Source: JAVKSM01 sp039583705
Lineage (GTDB): Bacteria; Actinomycetota; Actinomycetes; Mycobacteriales; Pseudonocardiaceae
Reading direction: 5' to 3'
Assembly (NCBI GenBank): GCA_039583705.1
Contig: JAVKSM010000037.1
Coordinates: forward strand, 1-24,850
DNA length: 24,850 nt
Position numbers and translations under genes: made by a program. Positions 1-8,044 of this stretch are shown in pieces. The first letter of the stretch is position 1. Each line of letters begins with the position of its first letter. A model generated the notes under the pieces. It worked only from the letters and a program-made list of their open reading frames with translations, was not told the origin of the DNA and did no database searches.

Positions 1-596
1 GCCGCGTCCAGGGCCGCGGCCAGCGCGGGAATCGCCGCCCGCAACCCCAGCGCGTCGGCCCGCCCCGAGTACACGCCGCCGAGCAGCGGGTCGACGAGCC
101 GGTCCACGACCTCGTCCCCCATGCGCTCGCGCAGCAGTCCCCCCACCGAGACGTCCTGGCCCGGCGTCCAGGTCAGCGGCGCCAGGTCGGCCTCGGCGGC
201 CAACCGGCGCACACCCTGCCCGGAGAGCACCTCGGACACAGCGGTCGGGTCGGCAGGCACGCCGAGGACGGTGGCGCGCGGCACTGGCGCGGTCCGACCG
301 CCTGCCCGCACGCTCGCCGCGGCGGTCGCGGGCTCCACCAGCTCGCCGGACAGGCCCAGCTCGCGGATCCGGTCGACAGCCTCGGCCCGGCGAGCCAGGA
401 ACGCCTCGGCACCGACGTCGTAGCGCACCCCGGCGAGCTCGATGGCGCGCAGCTTGCCGCCCAGCGAAGGGGACCCTTCGACGACGGAGATCCGGGCTGC
501 GGGACCGAGCCGGGTGCGCAGCCGGTGCGCCGCGGCCAGGCCCGACAAGCCCCCGCCGACGACGAGTACGTGCGGACCGGTCCCGAGCGGGTTCAC
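1..596 (-). CDS. hemG: Protoporphyrinogen/coproporphyrinogen oxidase (HemG/HemY family), 3' end cut off
   Basis: FAD-dependent flavoprotein of haem synthesis. In Gram-positive bacteria this family oxidises coproporphyrinogen III (CgoX activity) or protoporphyrinogen IX; the sequence does not decide which. Reading leftward from GTG at 596, about 198 codons are open to the window edge, roughly the first 40% of a usual ~460-residue protein. The N-terminus has the dinucleotide-binding fold VLVVGGGLSGLAAAHRL (residues about 10-26) followed by the acidic end of the second strand and a GGK turn (VVEGSPSLGGKL), then YDVGAEAFL, all typical of the family. Further on, DPLLGGVYSGRADALGLRAA is also family-typical. 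The start overlaps the hemE stop as GTGA, so it is translationally coupled behind hemE in a leftward haem operon. The family is clear; only the substrate is open. Confidence 0.9.
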   Translation of the reverse strand, partial: MNPLGTGPHVLVVGGGLSGLAAAHRLRTRLGPAARISVVEGSPSLGGKLRAIELAGVRYDVGAEAFLARRAEAVDRIRELGLSGELVEPATAAASVRAGGRTAPVPRATVLGVPADPTAVSEVLSGQGVRRLAAEADLAPLTWTPGQDVSVGGLLRERMGDEVVDRLVDPLLGGVYSGRADALGLRAAIPALAAALDA

Positions 597-1678
597 GGTG
601 CCAGCGAGTGCACCAGCTCGACGACCCGGGTGAGCACGTCCGGGTCGGTCTCGGGCAGGACGCCGTGACCCAGGTTGACGATGTGGCCGGCCGCCGACCG
701 GCCCTCGTCGACGATCCGCCGGACCTCCCGTTCGATGACCTCCCAGCCGGCGAACAGCACCGCCGGGTCGAGGTTGCCCTGCACGGCCACGCCGGGACCG
801 ACTCGCCGGACCGCCTCGTCCAGCGGCACCCGCCAATCGACGCCGACGACGTCCGCACCGGCCTGCGCCATCGCACCGAGCAGCTCGCCGGTGCCCACAC
901 CGAAGTGGATCCGCGGCACGGCGCTCCCGGCCTGGCCGGGAGCGGCCAGGCCGGTGAGCACCGTCCGGGAGTGGGGCAGCACGAACTCCCGGTAGTCCCG
1001 TACCGAGAGGGCGCCGACCCACGAGTCGAAGAGCTGCACCGCGTCGACGCCGGCCGCGACCTGGGTCCGCAGGGACACCAGGGTGATCTCGGCCAGGTGG
1101 TCGAGCAGCGCGTGCCAGGTCGCCGGGTCGGAGTTCATGAGCGCCTTGGTGCGCTCGTGGTTGCGGCTGGGGCCACCCTCCACGAGGTAGGAGGCGAGCG
1201 TGAACGGTGCACCCGCGAACCCGAGCAGCGGCGTCTGCCCCAGCTCCCCGACGAGCAGCCCGATCGCCTCGGCCACCGGCGTGAGTCGGTCCGGCTCCAG
1301 TCGCGGCAACCGTGCCACGTCCGAGGCGCTGCGCACCGGGTGGGCGACGACCGGCCCGGTGCCGGGCACGACGTCGAGGTCCACACCGGCGGCTCGCAGC
1401 GGCACGACGATGTCGCTGAACAGGATCGCGCCGTCGACACCGTGCCGGCGCACCGGCTGCAGCGTGATCTCGCAGACCAGCTCCGGGTGCATGCAGGCAG
1501 TCAACATCGGCACGTCGGCCCGCACCCTGCGGTACTCGGGCAGCGACCGCCCGGCCTGGCGCATGAACCAGACCGGCAGCCGCGACGGGCGGCCGCCGCG
1601 GGCGGCGACCAGCAACGGCGCCGCCGAGAGGTCCCGGCGGCAGCGGGTGGGGACTGGCGAGGCCGACAGCGATGCCAT
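593..1678 (-). CDS. hemE: Uroporphyrinogen III decarboxylase
   Basis: Cytoplasmic enzyme that decarboxylates the four acetate side chains of uroporphyrinogen III to give coproporphyrinogen III. The 361-residue product has the family length. Signature one, PVWFMRQAGRSLPEY, spans residues about 35-49 with the substrate-binding arginines R40 and R44. The catalytic-aspartate segment ILFSDIVVPL follows with D87, then GFAGAPFTLASYLVEG, and near the C-terminus HIVNLGHGVLPETDPD. The frame stays open upstream to 1816, but ATG at 1678 is chosen because it has an AGGA ribosome site just upstream, gives the normal N-terminus, and avoids overlap with the divergent DUF3000 gene. The stop overlaps the hemG start by four bases. 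No clear -10 box is seen on this strand; the promoter should lie in 1679-1766. Confidence 0.97.
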   Translation of the reverse strand: MASLSASPVPTRCRRDLSAAPLLVAARGGRPSRLPVWFMRQAGRSLPEYRRVRADVPMLTACMHPELVCEITLQPVRRHGVDGAILFSDIVVPLRAAGVDLDVVPGTGPVVAHPVRSASDVARLPRLEPDRLTPVAEAIGLLVGELGQTPLLGFAGAPFTLASYLVEGGPSRNHERTKALMNSDPATWHALLDHLAEITLVSLRTQVAAGVDAVQLFDSWVGALSVRDYREFVLPHSRTVLTGLAAPGQAGSAVPRIHFGVGTGELLGAMAQAGADVVGVDWRVPLDEAVRRVGPGVAVQGNLDPAVLFAGWEVIEREVRRIVDEGRSAAGHIVNLGHGVLPETDPDVLTRVVELVHSLAP

Positions 1679-1753
1679 GTTCCTGCCATCGTTCCACGCC
1701 CCCGGCGGCGGGCGTTGCCGGCGCGCCTGCCGGTCGGTGTGCCCAGGGCCACC

Positions 1754-1759
1754 TAGTGT
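1754..1759 (+). promoter_or_regulatory. -10 box of a probable leaderless transcript (DUF3000 gene)
   Basis: TAGTGT fits the actinobacterial -10 pattern TANNNT and ends 7 nt before the GTG start at 1767, so transcription would begin at or next to the start codon. No ribosome-binding site and no convincing -35 hexamer are present. The same arrangement recurs at five other genes in the window. Confidence 0.55.
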
Positions 1760-1766
1760 CGGCCCG

Positions 1767-2330
1767 GTGTCCGAATCCGACGCGGGTCCTCCGGAGTTCC
1801 GCCGGGCGGTCCGCACGTTGGCCGCGCTGTGTCCCCGCCCGGAACTCGAGGTGTCGCAGGTCCCGCCACCGCAGCGCCTGGCACCGTGGTCCTATGCGCT
1901 GGGAGCCGAGATGCGCGGGGAGGATCCGGAGCCCGTTTCGGCCAGGCTCGTGCTGCTGCACGACCCGGGCGCCGGGGACGCCTGGGACGGCACCCTGCGG
2001 CTGGTGGTGTACCTGCGGGTCGAGCTGGATGCCCACCTCGCCGACGACCCGCTGCTTGCCGAGGTCGGCTGGTCCTGGCTGGTCGAGGCACTCGACATGG
2101 ACGGCGCCGGGTACGTAGCGCTCGGCGGGACGGTGACGCGGACCTCCTCGGCCCGTTTCGGGGACATCGCCGGTCCGGTACGCACCGACGGCCTCGAGCT
2201 CCGCGCGTCGTGGACACCGATCGGGACCGACCTCACCGGACACGGCGAGGCGTTCTGTGCGCTGGTGGCCGCGGCGGCCGGTCTGCCGCCGGTCGGTGTC
2301 GCGGAGCTGGCCCGAGGACGCGGCGGCTGA
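1767..2330 (+). CDS. DUF3000 family protein
   Basis: A 187-residue cytoplasmic protein of the actinobacterial DUF3000 family, with no established function. Recognition rests on its place divergent from hemE and on the pattern FRRAVRTLAAL near the N-terminus, followed by PPQRLAPWSYALGAEM, a central DGTLRLVVYLRVELDAHL strand region, VGWSWLVEAL, and a final ELRASWTPIG / HGEAFCALVAAAAGLPPVG segment. It has no signal peptide, membrane helix or obvious catalytic motif. GTG at 1767 is the only sensible start in frame, because upstream codons run into the hemE regulatory region; it also sits 7 nt behind a TANNNT box, suggesting a leaderless mRNA. Mycobacteria carry a homologue at the same place (Rv2680, from memory). 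The family call is good and the role unknown. Confidence 0.85.
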   Translation: MSESDAGPPEFRRAVRTLAALCPRPELEVSQVPPPQRLAPWSYALGAEMRGEDPEPVSARLVLLHDPGAGDAWDGTLRLVVYLRVELDAHLADDPLLAEVGWSWLVEALDMDGAGYVALGGTVTRTSSARFGDIAGPVRTDGLELRASWTPIGTDLTGHGEAFCALVAAAAGLPPVGVAELARGRGG

Positions 2331-2339
2331 ACCGGGTCT

Positions 2340-2380
2340 GCCCTTGGTTACCCTGAGAAATCGCTGAGAACCGCCAGGGC
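2340..2380. other. Imperfect inverted repeat with two CTGAGAA direct repeats in its loop
   Basis: Ten bases after the DUF3000 stop, GCCCT (2340-2344) pairs with AGGGC (2376-2380), with partial inner pairing of GG/CC and TT/AA. Its loop holds CTGAGAA twice, at 2353-2359 and 2364-2370, exactly 11 bp apart. There is no U-run, so it is a poor intrinsic terminator. The one-turn spacing suits a protein site upstream of the response regulator gene. The remainder of 2331-2574 shows only a possible -10 box (TAGTCT, 2472-2477). Confidence 0.3.
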
Positions 2381-2574
2381 TTCGTGTTCGGGGGAAGCCG
2401 TGGGCCTGGTGTGAAGCCACCTGGTACTCGGCGACGTTGCTGTACCGCACCTCTTTAGCCCGCTCGGGGGCTAGTCTGCGATGCACAACACCTACTCGCT
2501 GGTCCGGCGGCGCGGTCGGGGCAGCGAGATGCCGGTGTGGGTCGGGGGGCAACCGACTCATGGGAGGTAGTGAC

Positions 2575-3291
2575 GTGGCTACCGTCGGCCAGGGCTTGGC
2601 CGTTCGCGGTGTACCGAGCGGCGTGCTGCCGCCGGTCGTGGTCCCGCATCCGCGGGAGGAGCTGTTCTCGGTGCTGATCCTCGACGGTCACCCGCTGCTG
2701 CGGGAGGCGGTCACGGCCCGGCTCACGGCGATGGGCGCCGGGACGGTCCACGAGGCCGCGTCGGTGGCCGAGGCGCGGGCGCGGGCGCGGGCCAGCGGGC
2801 CGTGCGACCTGGCGATCCTCGACCTCGGCCTGCCGGACGGCAGCGCGCTGGACCTCGTCACCGAGCTGCGGGCGCAGGGCTGGGCGCGGTTGGTCGTGCT
2901 CGCCGGCTCGGGCGATCCGTATGTCGTGTGCTCCGCTTTCCAGGCGGGTGCACAGGCCTACCTGCTCAAGTCGGCGTCCCCGAGAGTGGTCACCGACGGC
3001 GTGCAGCGGGTCCTCGACGGCGGGGTCTACGCCGACCCGACGCTGGCTCCGCTGCTGGCCACGCGCACCCAGGTGCCGGGTACCGACAGCACCCCGCGCG
3101 AGCTGTCGGTCCGGGAGCTCGAGGTGCTGGAGCTGGTGGCGGACGGCCGCTCGAACAAGGAGATCGGCGACACCCTCGGCCTGTCGGCGCTCACCGTCAA
3201 GAGCCACCTGTCGCGGATCGGGCGCAAGCTGGCGACCGGCGACCGGGCGCAGATGGTCGCGCTGGCGATGCGGGCCGGGGTGATCCGCTGA
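2575..3291 (+). CDS. NarL/LuxR-type response regulator with degenerate receiver
   Basis: A DNA-binding transcription regulator of 238 residues. After a ~30-residue N-terminal extension comes a receiver domain (about 33-155), a linker, and a LuxR-type helix-turn-helix (about 177-238: LSVRELEVLELVADGRSNKE, then LGLSALTVKSHLSRIGRKL). The receiver keeps the phospho-acceptor D83 (ILDLGLPD) and K132 (YLLKSAS). The usual acidic pair near the N-terminus is DG (D37-G38) instead of DD, and the conserved Thr/Ser after strand 4 is Ala (A110 in VVLAGSGD). Phosphorylation-driven switching may therefore be weak or absent, and no partner kinase adjoins it. GTG at 2575 is chosen for its GGGAGG ribosome site seven bases upstream; ATG at 2560 is the alternative but has no such site. 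Its stop abuts the nuclease gene. Targets are unknown. Confidence 0.88.
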   Translation: MATVGQGLAVRGVPSGVLPPVVVPHPREELFSVLILDGHPLLREAVTARLTAMGAGTVHEAASVAEARARARASGPCDLAILDLGLPDGSALDLVTELRAQGWARLVVLAGSGDPYVVCSAFQAGAQAYLLKSASPRVVTDGVQRVLDGGVYADPTLAPLLATRTQVPGTDSTPRELSVRELEVLELVADGRSNKEIGDTLGLSALTVKSHLSRIGRKLATGDRAQMVALAMRAGVIR

Positions 3292-4577
3292 CCTCGCAGG
3301 CACGAGCGCCGATCGGGGCCGCGGCTCCGGTCGCGTTGCTCGCGCCGGCGGACGGGGTTCCCCCGGTGGTCTCGGACGGCCCGGCGCTTGCCCGCACGGT
3401 GGCGGCCTTCGCTGCCGGACGCGGCCCGGTGGCGGTGGATGCCGAGCGGGCCTCCGGATACCGCTACTCGGCGCGCGCCTATCTCGTGCAGTTGCGCCGC
3501 TCCGGCGTCGGCACCGCTCTGGTCGACCCGCTCGCCCTGGGCAGCGACCTGTCCAGGCTCGGGGCGGCGCTCGCCGACGCGGAGTGGGTGCTGCACGCCG
3601 CATCGCAGGATCTCGCGTGCCTTGCAGAGGTCGGGATGGTGCCCAACCGGCTGTTCGACACCGAGCTGGCGGCCCGGCTGGCCGGGCTGCCGCGGGTGGG
3701 GCTGAGCCCGTTGGTCGAGCACCTGCTGGGCTTGCGGTTGGAGAAGGGCTACGGCGCGGTGGACTGGTCGAAACGCCCGTTGCCGCCCGCCTGGCTGACC
3801 TACGCCGCGCTGGACGTCGAGGTGCTCGTCGAGCTGCGTGACGAGCTGGAGGGGATCCTCGCCGCCCAAGACAAGCTGGAGTGGGCCGCGCAGGAGTTCG
3901 AGGCGGTCCGCACGGCGCCGCCGCCGGCTCGCCGCGCCGAGCCCTGGCGGCGCACCTCGGGCATCCACCGGGTCCGCGGGGCCCGCCAGCTCGCCGCGGT
4001 CAGGTCGCTGTGGGAGGCACGCGAACACGTCGCGGCCGATCGCGACGTCGCGCCGGGCCGGGTGCTGCCCGACGCGGCGATCGTCGAGGCCGTGCTGTCC
4101 GAGCCGACGGACCTCGCGGCACTGACGGCCCTGCCGGTGTTCCGGGGCCGCGCCCAGCGCCGACTGGGCGCGCGGTGGTGGGGTGCGCTGGCCGTCGCCA
4201 GGGACCTGCCCCGGGCGGCGCTGCCCGCGAGTACCCCGTCGGCCGAGGGTCCGCCTCCCCCCGGCCGCTGGGCCGACAAGGATCCCCGGGCCGCCGCGCG
4301 GCTGGCGGCCGCCCGGGCGGAGCTCGGCCGGCTGGCCGAGGGCCACGCGCTGCCGGTGGAGAACCTGCTGGCGCCCGACCTCGTGCGCCGGACCTGCTGG
4401 GAACCCCCGACCGACACGTCACCGACAAGGGTCGCGCAGGTGCTGCGTGCCGGCGGGGCACGGCCGTGGCAGGTGGAGTTGACCGCGGCGGCGCTGGCCG
4501 CCTCGCTGGCCGCCTCGCTGACCGTCGAGACGTCCGCGACCTGTGACGGGAGCGACACCGGCGATCAACTTTACTGA
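3288..4577 (+). CDS. RNase D-like 3'-5' exonuclease with HRDC domain
   Basis: A DEDDy-class exoribonuclease, expected to trim the 3' ends of tRNA or other stable RNA. With the start used here it has 429 residues. The exonuclease domain (about 45-190) carries the acidic residues D51 and E53 (VAVDAERASGYRY), D108 (HAASQDLACL), and Y172 with D176 (LTYAALDVEVL). An HRDC nucleic-acid-binding domain follows at about 230-310 (RGARQLAAVRSLWEAREHVA), then a C-terminal extension. The start is a problem. No ATG, GTG or TTG lies in frame before TTG 3336 or GTG 3366, both of which would remove the PVALLAPADGVPP segment that I recall as conserved in homologues. CTG at 3288 overlaps the upstream stop as CTGA, the usual coupled geometry, so I favour it. 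The function is well supported; the start is not. Confidence 0.9.
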   Translation: MTSQARAPIGAAAPVALLAPADGVPPVVSDGPALARTVAAFAAGRGPVAVDAERASGYRYSARAYLVQLRRSGVGTALVDPLALGSDLSRLGAALADAEWVLHAASQDLACLAEVGMVPNRLFDTELAARLAGLPRVGLSPLVEHLLGLRLEKGYGAVDWSKRPLPPAWLTYAALDVEVLVELRDELEGILAAQDKLEWAAQEFEAVRTAPPPARRAEPWRRTSGIHRVRGARQLAAVRSLWEAREHVAADRDVAPGRVLPDAAIVEAVLSEPTDLAALTALPVFRGRAQRRLGARWWGALAVARDLPRAALPASTPSAEGPPPPGRWADKDPRAAARLAAARAELGRLAEGHALPVENLLAPDLVRRTCWEPPTDTSPTRVAQVLRAGGARPWQVELTAAALAASLAASLTVETSATCDGSDTGDQLY

Positions 4578-4615
4578 CCAGTAGGGCGAGCTAGGATCGT
4601 GTTACCCATCAGTAG
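4570..4615 (+). promoter_or_regulatory. fadAB promoter with two operator-like repeats
   Basis: A -35-like TTTACT (4570-4575) and a -10 TAGGAT (4592-4597) are separated by 16 bp. The -35 is covered by TTACTGACCAGTAG (4571-4584), whose core TACTG-AC-CAGTA is a perfect 5-bp inverted repeat. A related copy, TTACCCATCAGTAG (4602-4615), matches it at 11 of 14 positions and lies 31 bp (about three helical turns) downstream, just past the -10. The layout suits a dimeric repressor, plausibly of the TetR type that controls fatty-acid degradation genes; that identity is inference. The first site overlaps the RNase D gene stop. Confidence 0.55.
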
Positions 4616-4659
4616 CCCCTGCCGGGCGAATCAGATAGCCCCCGAAGGACGAACCCCTC

Positions 4660-5940
4660 GTGACCGCCGCAGATCCGATCGCCGCAGATCCGGGCGCCTC
4701 CAGCGCCGCCACCCGGAGCGCTACCACCCGGAGCGCCGTGCGGGAGGTCGTCTTCGTGGACGGCGTCCGCACCCCGTTCGGCAAGGCCGGCCCGAAGGGC
4801 ATCTACGCCCAGACCCGGGCCGACGACCTCGTCGTCAAGGTCATCCGTGAGCTGCTGCGTCGGAACCCGTCGCTGCCCCCTGACCGCGTCGACGAGGTGG
4901 CCATCGCGGCCACCACCCAGATCGGGGACCAGGGCTTGACGATCGGCCGCACCGCGGGCCTGCTCGCCGGGCTGCCGCGGTCGGTGCCCGGGTTCGCCAT
5001 CGACCGGATGTGCGCCGGCGCCATGACCGCGGTGACCGCCACCGCGTCCGGGATCGCCTTCGGCGCTTACGACGTCGCCATCGCCGGCGGTGTCGAGCAC
5101 ATGGGCCACCACCCCATGGGTGAGGGCGTCGACCCCAACCCGCGCTTCCTCGCCGACCAGCTCGTCGACCCGTCTGCCCTCGTCATGGGCCAGACCGCGG
5201 AGAACCTGCACGACCGCTTCCCGCACCTGACCAAGCAGCGCGCCGACGCGTTCGCCGCCGTCTCGCAGGCCCGCTACGCTGCGGCGCTGCGCGATGGCTT
5301 GATCACCGCCGACCTGGTGCCGGTGGCGCTGCGCTCGGCCGAGCGGGGCTGGGGACTGGCCACCGTGGACGAACCACCGCGCCCGGGGACCACCGTCGAC
5401 GGGCTGGCCACCCTCAAGACCCCGTTCCGCCCGCACGGCCGGGTCACCGCCGGCAACTCCGCCGGCCTCAACGACGGCGCCACCGGCTGCGTCCTCGCCG
5501 CGAGCGAGGTCGCCGCCGAGCTGGAGCTGCCGGCCGCGATGCGGCTGGTCGGCTACGCCTTCGCCGGGGTGGAGCCGGAGGTGATGGGGGTCGGGCCGGT
5601 GCCGGCCACCGAGAAGGCGCTGGCGCGGGCCGGCCTGTCCATCGAGGACATCGGGCTGTTCGAGATCAACGAGGCGTTCGCCGTGCAGGTCCTGGCGTTC
5701 CTCGACCACTTCGGCATCGCCGACGACGACCCGCGGGTCAACCCGTGGGGTGGCGCCATCGCAGTCGGGCACCCGCTGGCCTCCTCCGGCGTCCGGTTGA
5801 TGACCCAGTTGGCCCGGCACTTCGCGGCCGTGCCCGAGGTTCGCTACGGGATCACGACGATGTGCGTCGGAATCGGCATGGGTGGCACGGTGATCTGGGA
5901 AAACCCCGGCTGGCACCCCGGCACCAGGGAGCGCGCATGA
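4660..5940 (+). CDS. fadA: Acetyl-CoA acyltransferase (thiolase), beta subunit of fatty-acid oxidation
   Basis: Catalyses thiolytic cleavage of 3-ketoacyl-CoA in the last step of beta-oxidation. The product has 426 residues, slightly longer than the usual ~400 because of an Ala/Ser/Thr-rich N-terminal tail of about 27 residues. The nucleophile is C118 in IDRMCAGAMTAV, the general-base histidine is H371 in AVGHPLASSG, and the second cysteine is C402 in TTMCVGIGMGGT. NEAFAVQVLAF and VTAGNSAGLNDGA are further thiolase signatures. VEHMGHHPMGEGVDPNPRFL resembles mycobacterial FadA (Rv0859, from memory). GTG 4660 is the chosen start, with AAGGA about ten bases upstream. The stop overlaps the fadB start as ATGA, so the two subunits are probably made in a fixed ratio and assemble as a trifunctional complex. 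Expression is probably controlled from the operator-flanked promoter at 4570-4615. Confidence 0.95.
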   Translation: MTAADPIAADPGASSAATRSATTRSAVREVVFVDGVRTPFGKAGPKGIYAQTRADDLVVKVIRELLRRNPSLPPDRVDEVAIAATTQIGDQGLTIGRTAGLLAGLPRSVPGFAIDRMCAGAMTAVTATASGIAFGAYDVAIAGGVEHMGHHPMGEGVDPNPRFLADQLVDPSALVMGQTAENLHDRFPHLTKQRADAFAAVSQARYAAALRDGLITADLVPVALRSAERGWGLATVDEPPRPGTTVDGLATLKTPFRPHGRVTAGNSAGLNDGATGCVLAASEVAAELELPAAMRLVGYAFAGVEPEVMGVGPVPATEKALARAGLSIEDIGLFEINEAFAVQVLAFLDHFGIADDDPRVNPWGGAIAVGHPLASSGVRLMTQLARHFAAVPEVRYGITTMCVGIGMGGTVIWENPGWHPGTRERA

Positions 5941-8021
5941 CCATCCCGTTCCCCGGCGAGGTCGTGACCCGGGCCGTCACACGGCTGGCGGACGTACCGG
6001 GCCTGGACCGCCCGGTCGCGCTGGTCACCCTCGACAACGGGCAGGACCACACCCGCCCCTCGACCTTCGGGCCGGCCGGGCTCGCCAGCCTCGACGCCGC
6101 CCTGGACGTGGCGTTCGCCGCCTCACCCGCGGCCGTGGCGGTGACCGGGAAGCCCTTCGTGTTCGCTGTCGGCGCCGACCTGTCCGGCATCGGGCGGGTG
6201 TCGACGCCGCGGCAGGCGCGGGAGATCGCGCAGACCGGGCACGACGTGTTCCGCAGGCTCACCGAGTCGCCAGTGCCGAGCTTCGCCTTCGTCAACGGCG
6301 CCGCGCTGGGCGGCGGGCTGGAGCTGGCGCTGTCCTGCCACTACCGCACGGTGGCATCGAACGCGGGGATGCTCGCGTTCCCCGAGTGCTTCCTCGGGCT
6401 CGTCCCGGGATGGGGCGGCACCCAACTGCTGCCCAACCTCATCGGGGCTGACGGAGCGGTCACGGTCATCGTGGAGAACGCGCTCAACCAGAACCGCATG
6501 CTCTCCCCCACCGACGCGGCGACGCTGGGCATCGTCGACGTCGTGCTGGGCTCAGCCGATTACCTCGAGCAGTCCCTGGCCTGGGCCGCGTCGGTGGTTC
6601 GCGGGGCGGTCACAGTGCGGCGCCCCGAGATCGACCGTGGTGCGGCGTGGGACGCCGCGCTGGCCCGCGGCCGGGTGTTCGCCGACGCCCGGACCCACGG
6701 CGCGTCCCCGGCTCCCTACCGGGCGCTCGAGCTCGTCGCGCTGGCCCGTACCGCCGACCTGGCCACCGGCTACGCCGCGGAGACCGACGCGCTCGCCGGG
6801 CTGTTGATGTCCGACGAGTTGCGCGCCGGGCTGTACGCCTTCGACCTCACCCGGAAGCGGGCGAGGCGCCCGGCCGGCGCGCCCTCCCGCGAGCTGGCGC
6901 GGCCGGTGACCAAGGTCGGCATCGTCGGGGCCGGGCTGATGGCCAGCCAGCTCGCGCTGCTGGTCGTCCGCCGGCTCAAGGTGCCCGTGGTGCTCACCGA
7001 CGTCGAGGCGTCCCGCGTGGACAAGGGCGTCGGGTACGTGCGGGCCGAGATCGACAAGCTGGTTGGGCGCAACCGGATCTCCACCGACGAGGCCAACCGG
7101 CTCGCGGCCCTGGTCACTGGGTCGTTGGACCGGGCGGCGTTCGCCGACGCCGACCTGGTCGTCGAGGCGGTCTTCGAGGAGCTGGGCGTCAAGCAGCAGG
7201 TCTTCGAGGAGGTGGAGGCCGTGGTCTCGCCGGAGTGCGTGCTGGCCACGAACACCTCCTCGCTGTCGGTGTCGGAGCTGGCCGCCAAGCTGGAGCACCC
7301 CGAGCGGGTCGTCGGCCTGCACTTCTTCAACCCTGTCGCGGTGCTACCGCTGCTGGAGGTGGTACGCGGCGAGCGCACCGACGACGCGACGCTGGCGACC
7401 GCCTTCGCCGTCGGCCGGCAGCTCAAGAAGTCCTGTGTGCTCGTCGTCGACGCCCCGGCGTTCGTCGTCAACCGGCTGCTCACCCGCTTGTTCGGCGAGG
7501 TGGTCGGCGCCGTGGACGCCGGAACGCCGTTCGAGGTGGCCGACCGGGCACTGGAGCCGCTGGGGCTACCGATGAGCCCGCTGGTGCTGCTCCAGCTCGT
7601 CGGGCCGGCCGTGGCGCTGCACGTCGCCGAAACCCTGCACGCGGCGTTCCCCGACCGCTTCCGGGTGAGCGAGAACTTGCGCCGGTTCGTGGCGGCCGGC
7701 AAGACGGCGGTGTGGACCGTGGATGCCGCTGGACGGCAGTCCATGGACCCCGAGGTCGCCGCGCTGTGGCAGGCCGACAGCTCGCCGATGACCGGGGAAC
7801 AGGTGCGCGACGCCGCGCTGACGGCGCTCGCCCAGGAGATCCGGATCATGCTCGACGAGGGAGTCGTCGCGGAGGCGGCCGACGTCGACCTGTGCCTGCT
7901 CCTCGGGGCCGGTTGGCCGTTCTGGCTCGGCGGGATCACGCCGTACCTGGACCGCACGGGCGTCTCCGAGCGGGTCACCGGCCGCCGCTTCCTCCCGCCC
8001 GGCGTGGCCAGCCTGCCGTAG
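5937..8021 (+). CDS. fadB: Fatty-acid oxidation alpha subunit: enoyl-CoA hydratase / 3-hydroxyacyl-CoA dehydrogenase
   Basis: A bifunctional enzyme of 694 residues, the usual FadB length. The N-terminal crotonase domain (about 1-240) hydrates trans-2-enoyl-CoA; its two catalytic glutamates are E129 (NGAALGGGLELALSC) and E150 (LAFPECFLGLVPGWGG). A linker helix leads to the NAD-binding domain starting near residue 325 (KVGIVGAGLMASQLALLV), in which the third glycine of the usual GxGxxG is Ala, as I recall for actinobacterial homologues. The dehydrogenase histidine is H462 in VGLHFFNPVAVLPLLEVV, with NTSSLSV upstream. Two C-terminal dehydrogenase domains follow (FVVNRLLTRLFGEV and a later repeat). 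ATG 5937 overlaps the fadA stop. The gene ends 23 bases before the convergent kinase gene. It acts with FadA on fatty acyl-CoA in the cytoplasm. Confidence 0.95.
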   Translation: MTIPFPGEVVTRAVTRLADVPGLDRPVALVTLDNGQDHTRPSTFGPAGLASLDAALDVAFAASPAAVAVTGKPFVFAVGADLSGIGRVSTPRQAREIAQTGHDVFRRLTESPVPSFAFVNGAALGGGLELALSCHYRTVASNAGMLAFPECFLGLVPGWGGTQLLPNLIGADGAVTVIVENALNQNRMLSPTDAATLGIVDVVLGSADYLEQSLAWAASVVRGAVTVRRPEIDRGAAWDAALARGRVFADARTHGASPAPYRALELVALARTADLATGYAAETDALAGLLMSDELRAGLYAFDLTRKRARRPAGAPSRELARPVTKVGIVGAGLMASQLALLVVRRLKVPVVLTDVEASRVDKGVGYVRAEIDKLVGRNRISTDEANRLAALVTGSLDRAAFADADLVVEAVFEELGVKQQVFEEVEAVVSPECVLATNTSSLSVSELAAKLEHPERVVGLHFFNPVAVLPLLEVVRGERTDDATLATAFAVGRQLKKSCVLVVDAPAFVVNRLLTRLFGEVVGAVDAGTPFEVADRALEPLGLPMSPLVLLQLVGPAVALHVAETLHAAFPDRFRVSENLRRFVAAGKTAVWTVDAAGRQSMDPEVAALWQADSSPMTGEQVRDAALTALAQEIRIMLDEGVVAEAADVDLCLLLGAGWPFWLGGITPYLDRTGVSERVTGRRFLPPGVASLP

Positions 8022-8044
8022 CCGGAGCCTGCCGCGGTCGGACG

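Noticed and set aside
608..1756. Long plus-strand ORF of 382 codons opposite hemE
   Set aside because: It is the antisense shadow of hemE, produced by high GC at third positions; its composition is Arg/His/Gly-rich with no recognisable domain.
3027..4346. Minus-strand ORF of 439 codons opposite the RNase D gene
   Set aside because: Low-complexity Arg/Gln/Gly shadow; the plus strand carries a clear DEDDy nuclease.
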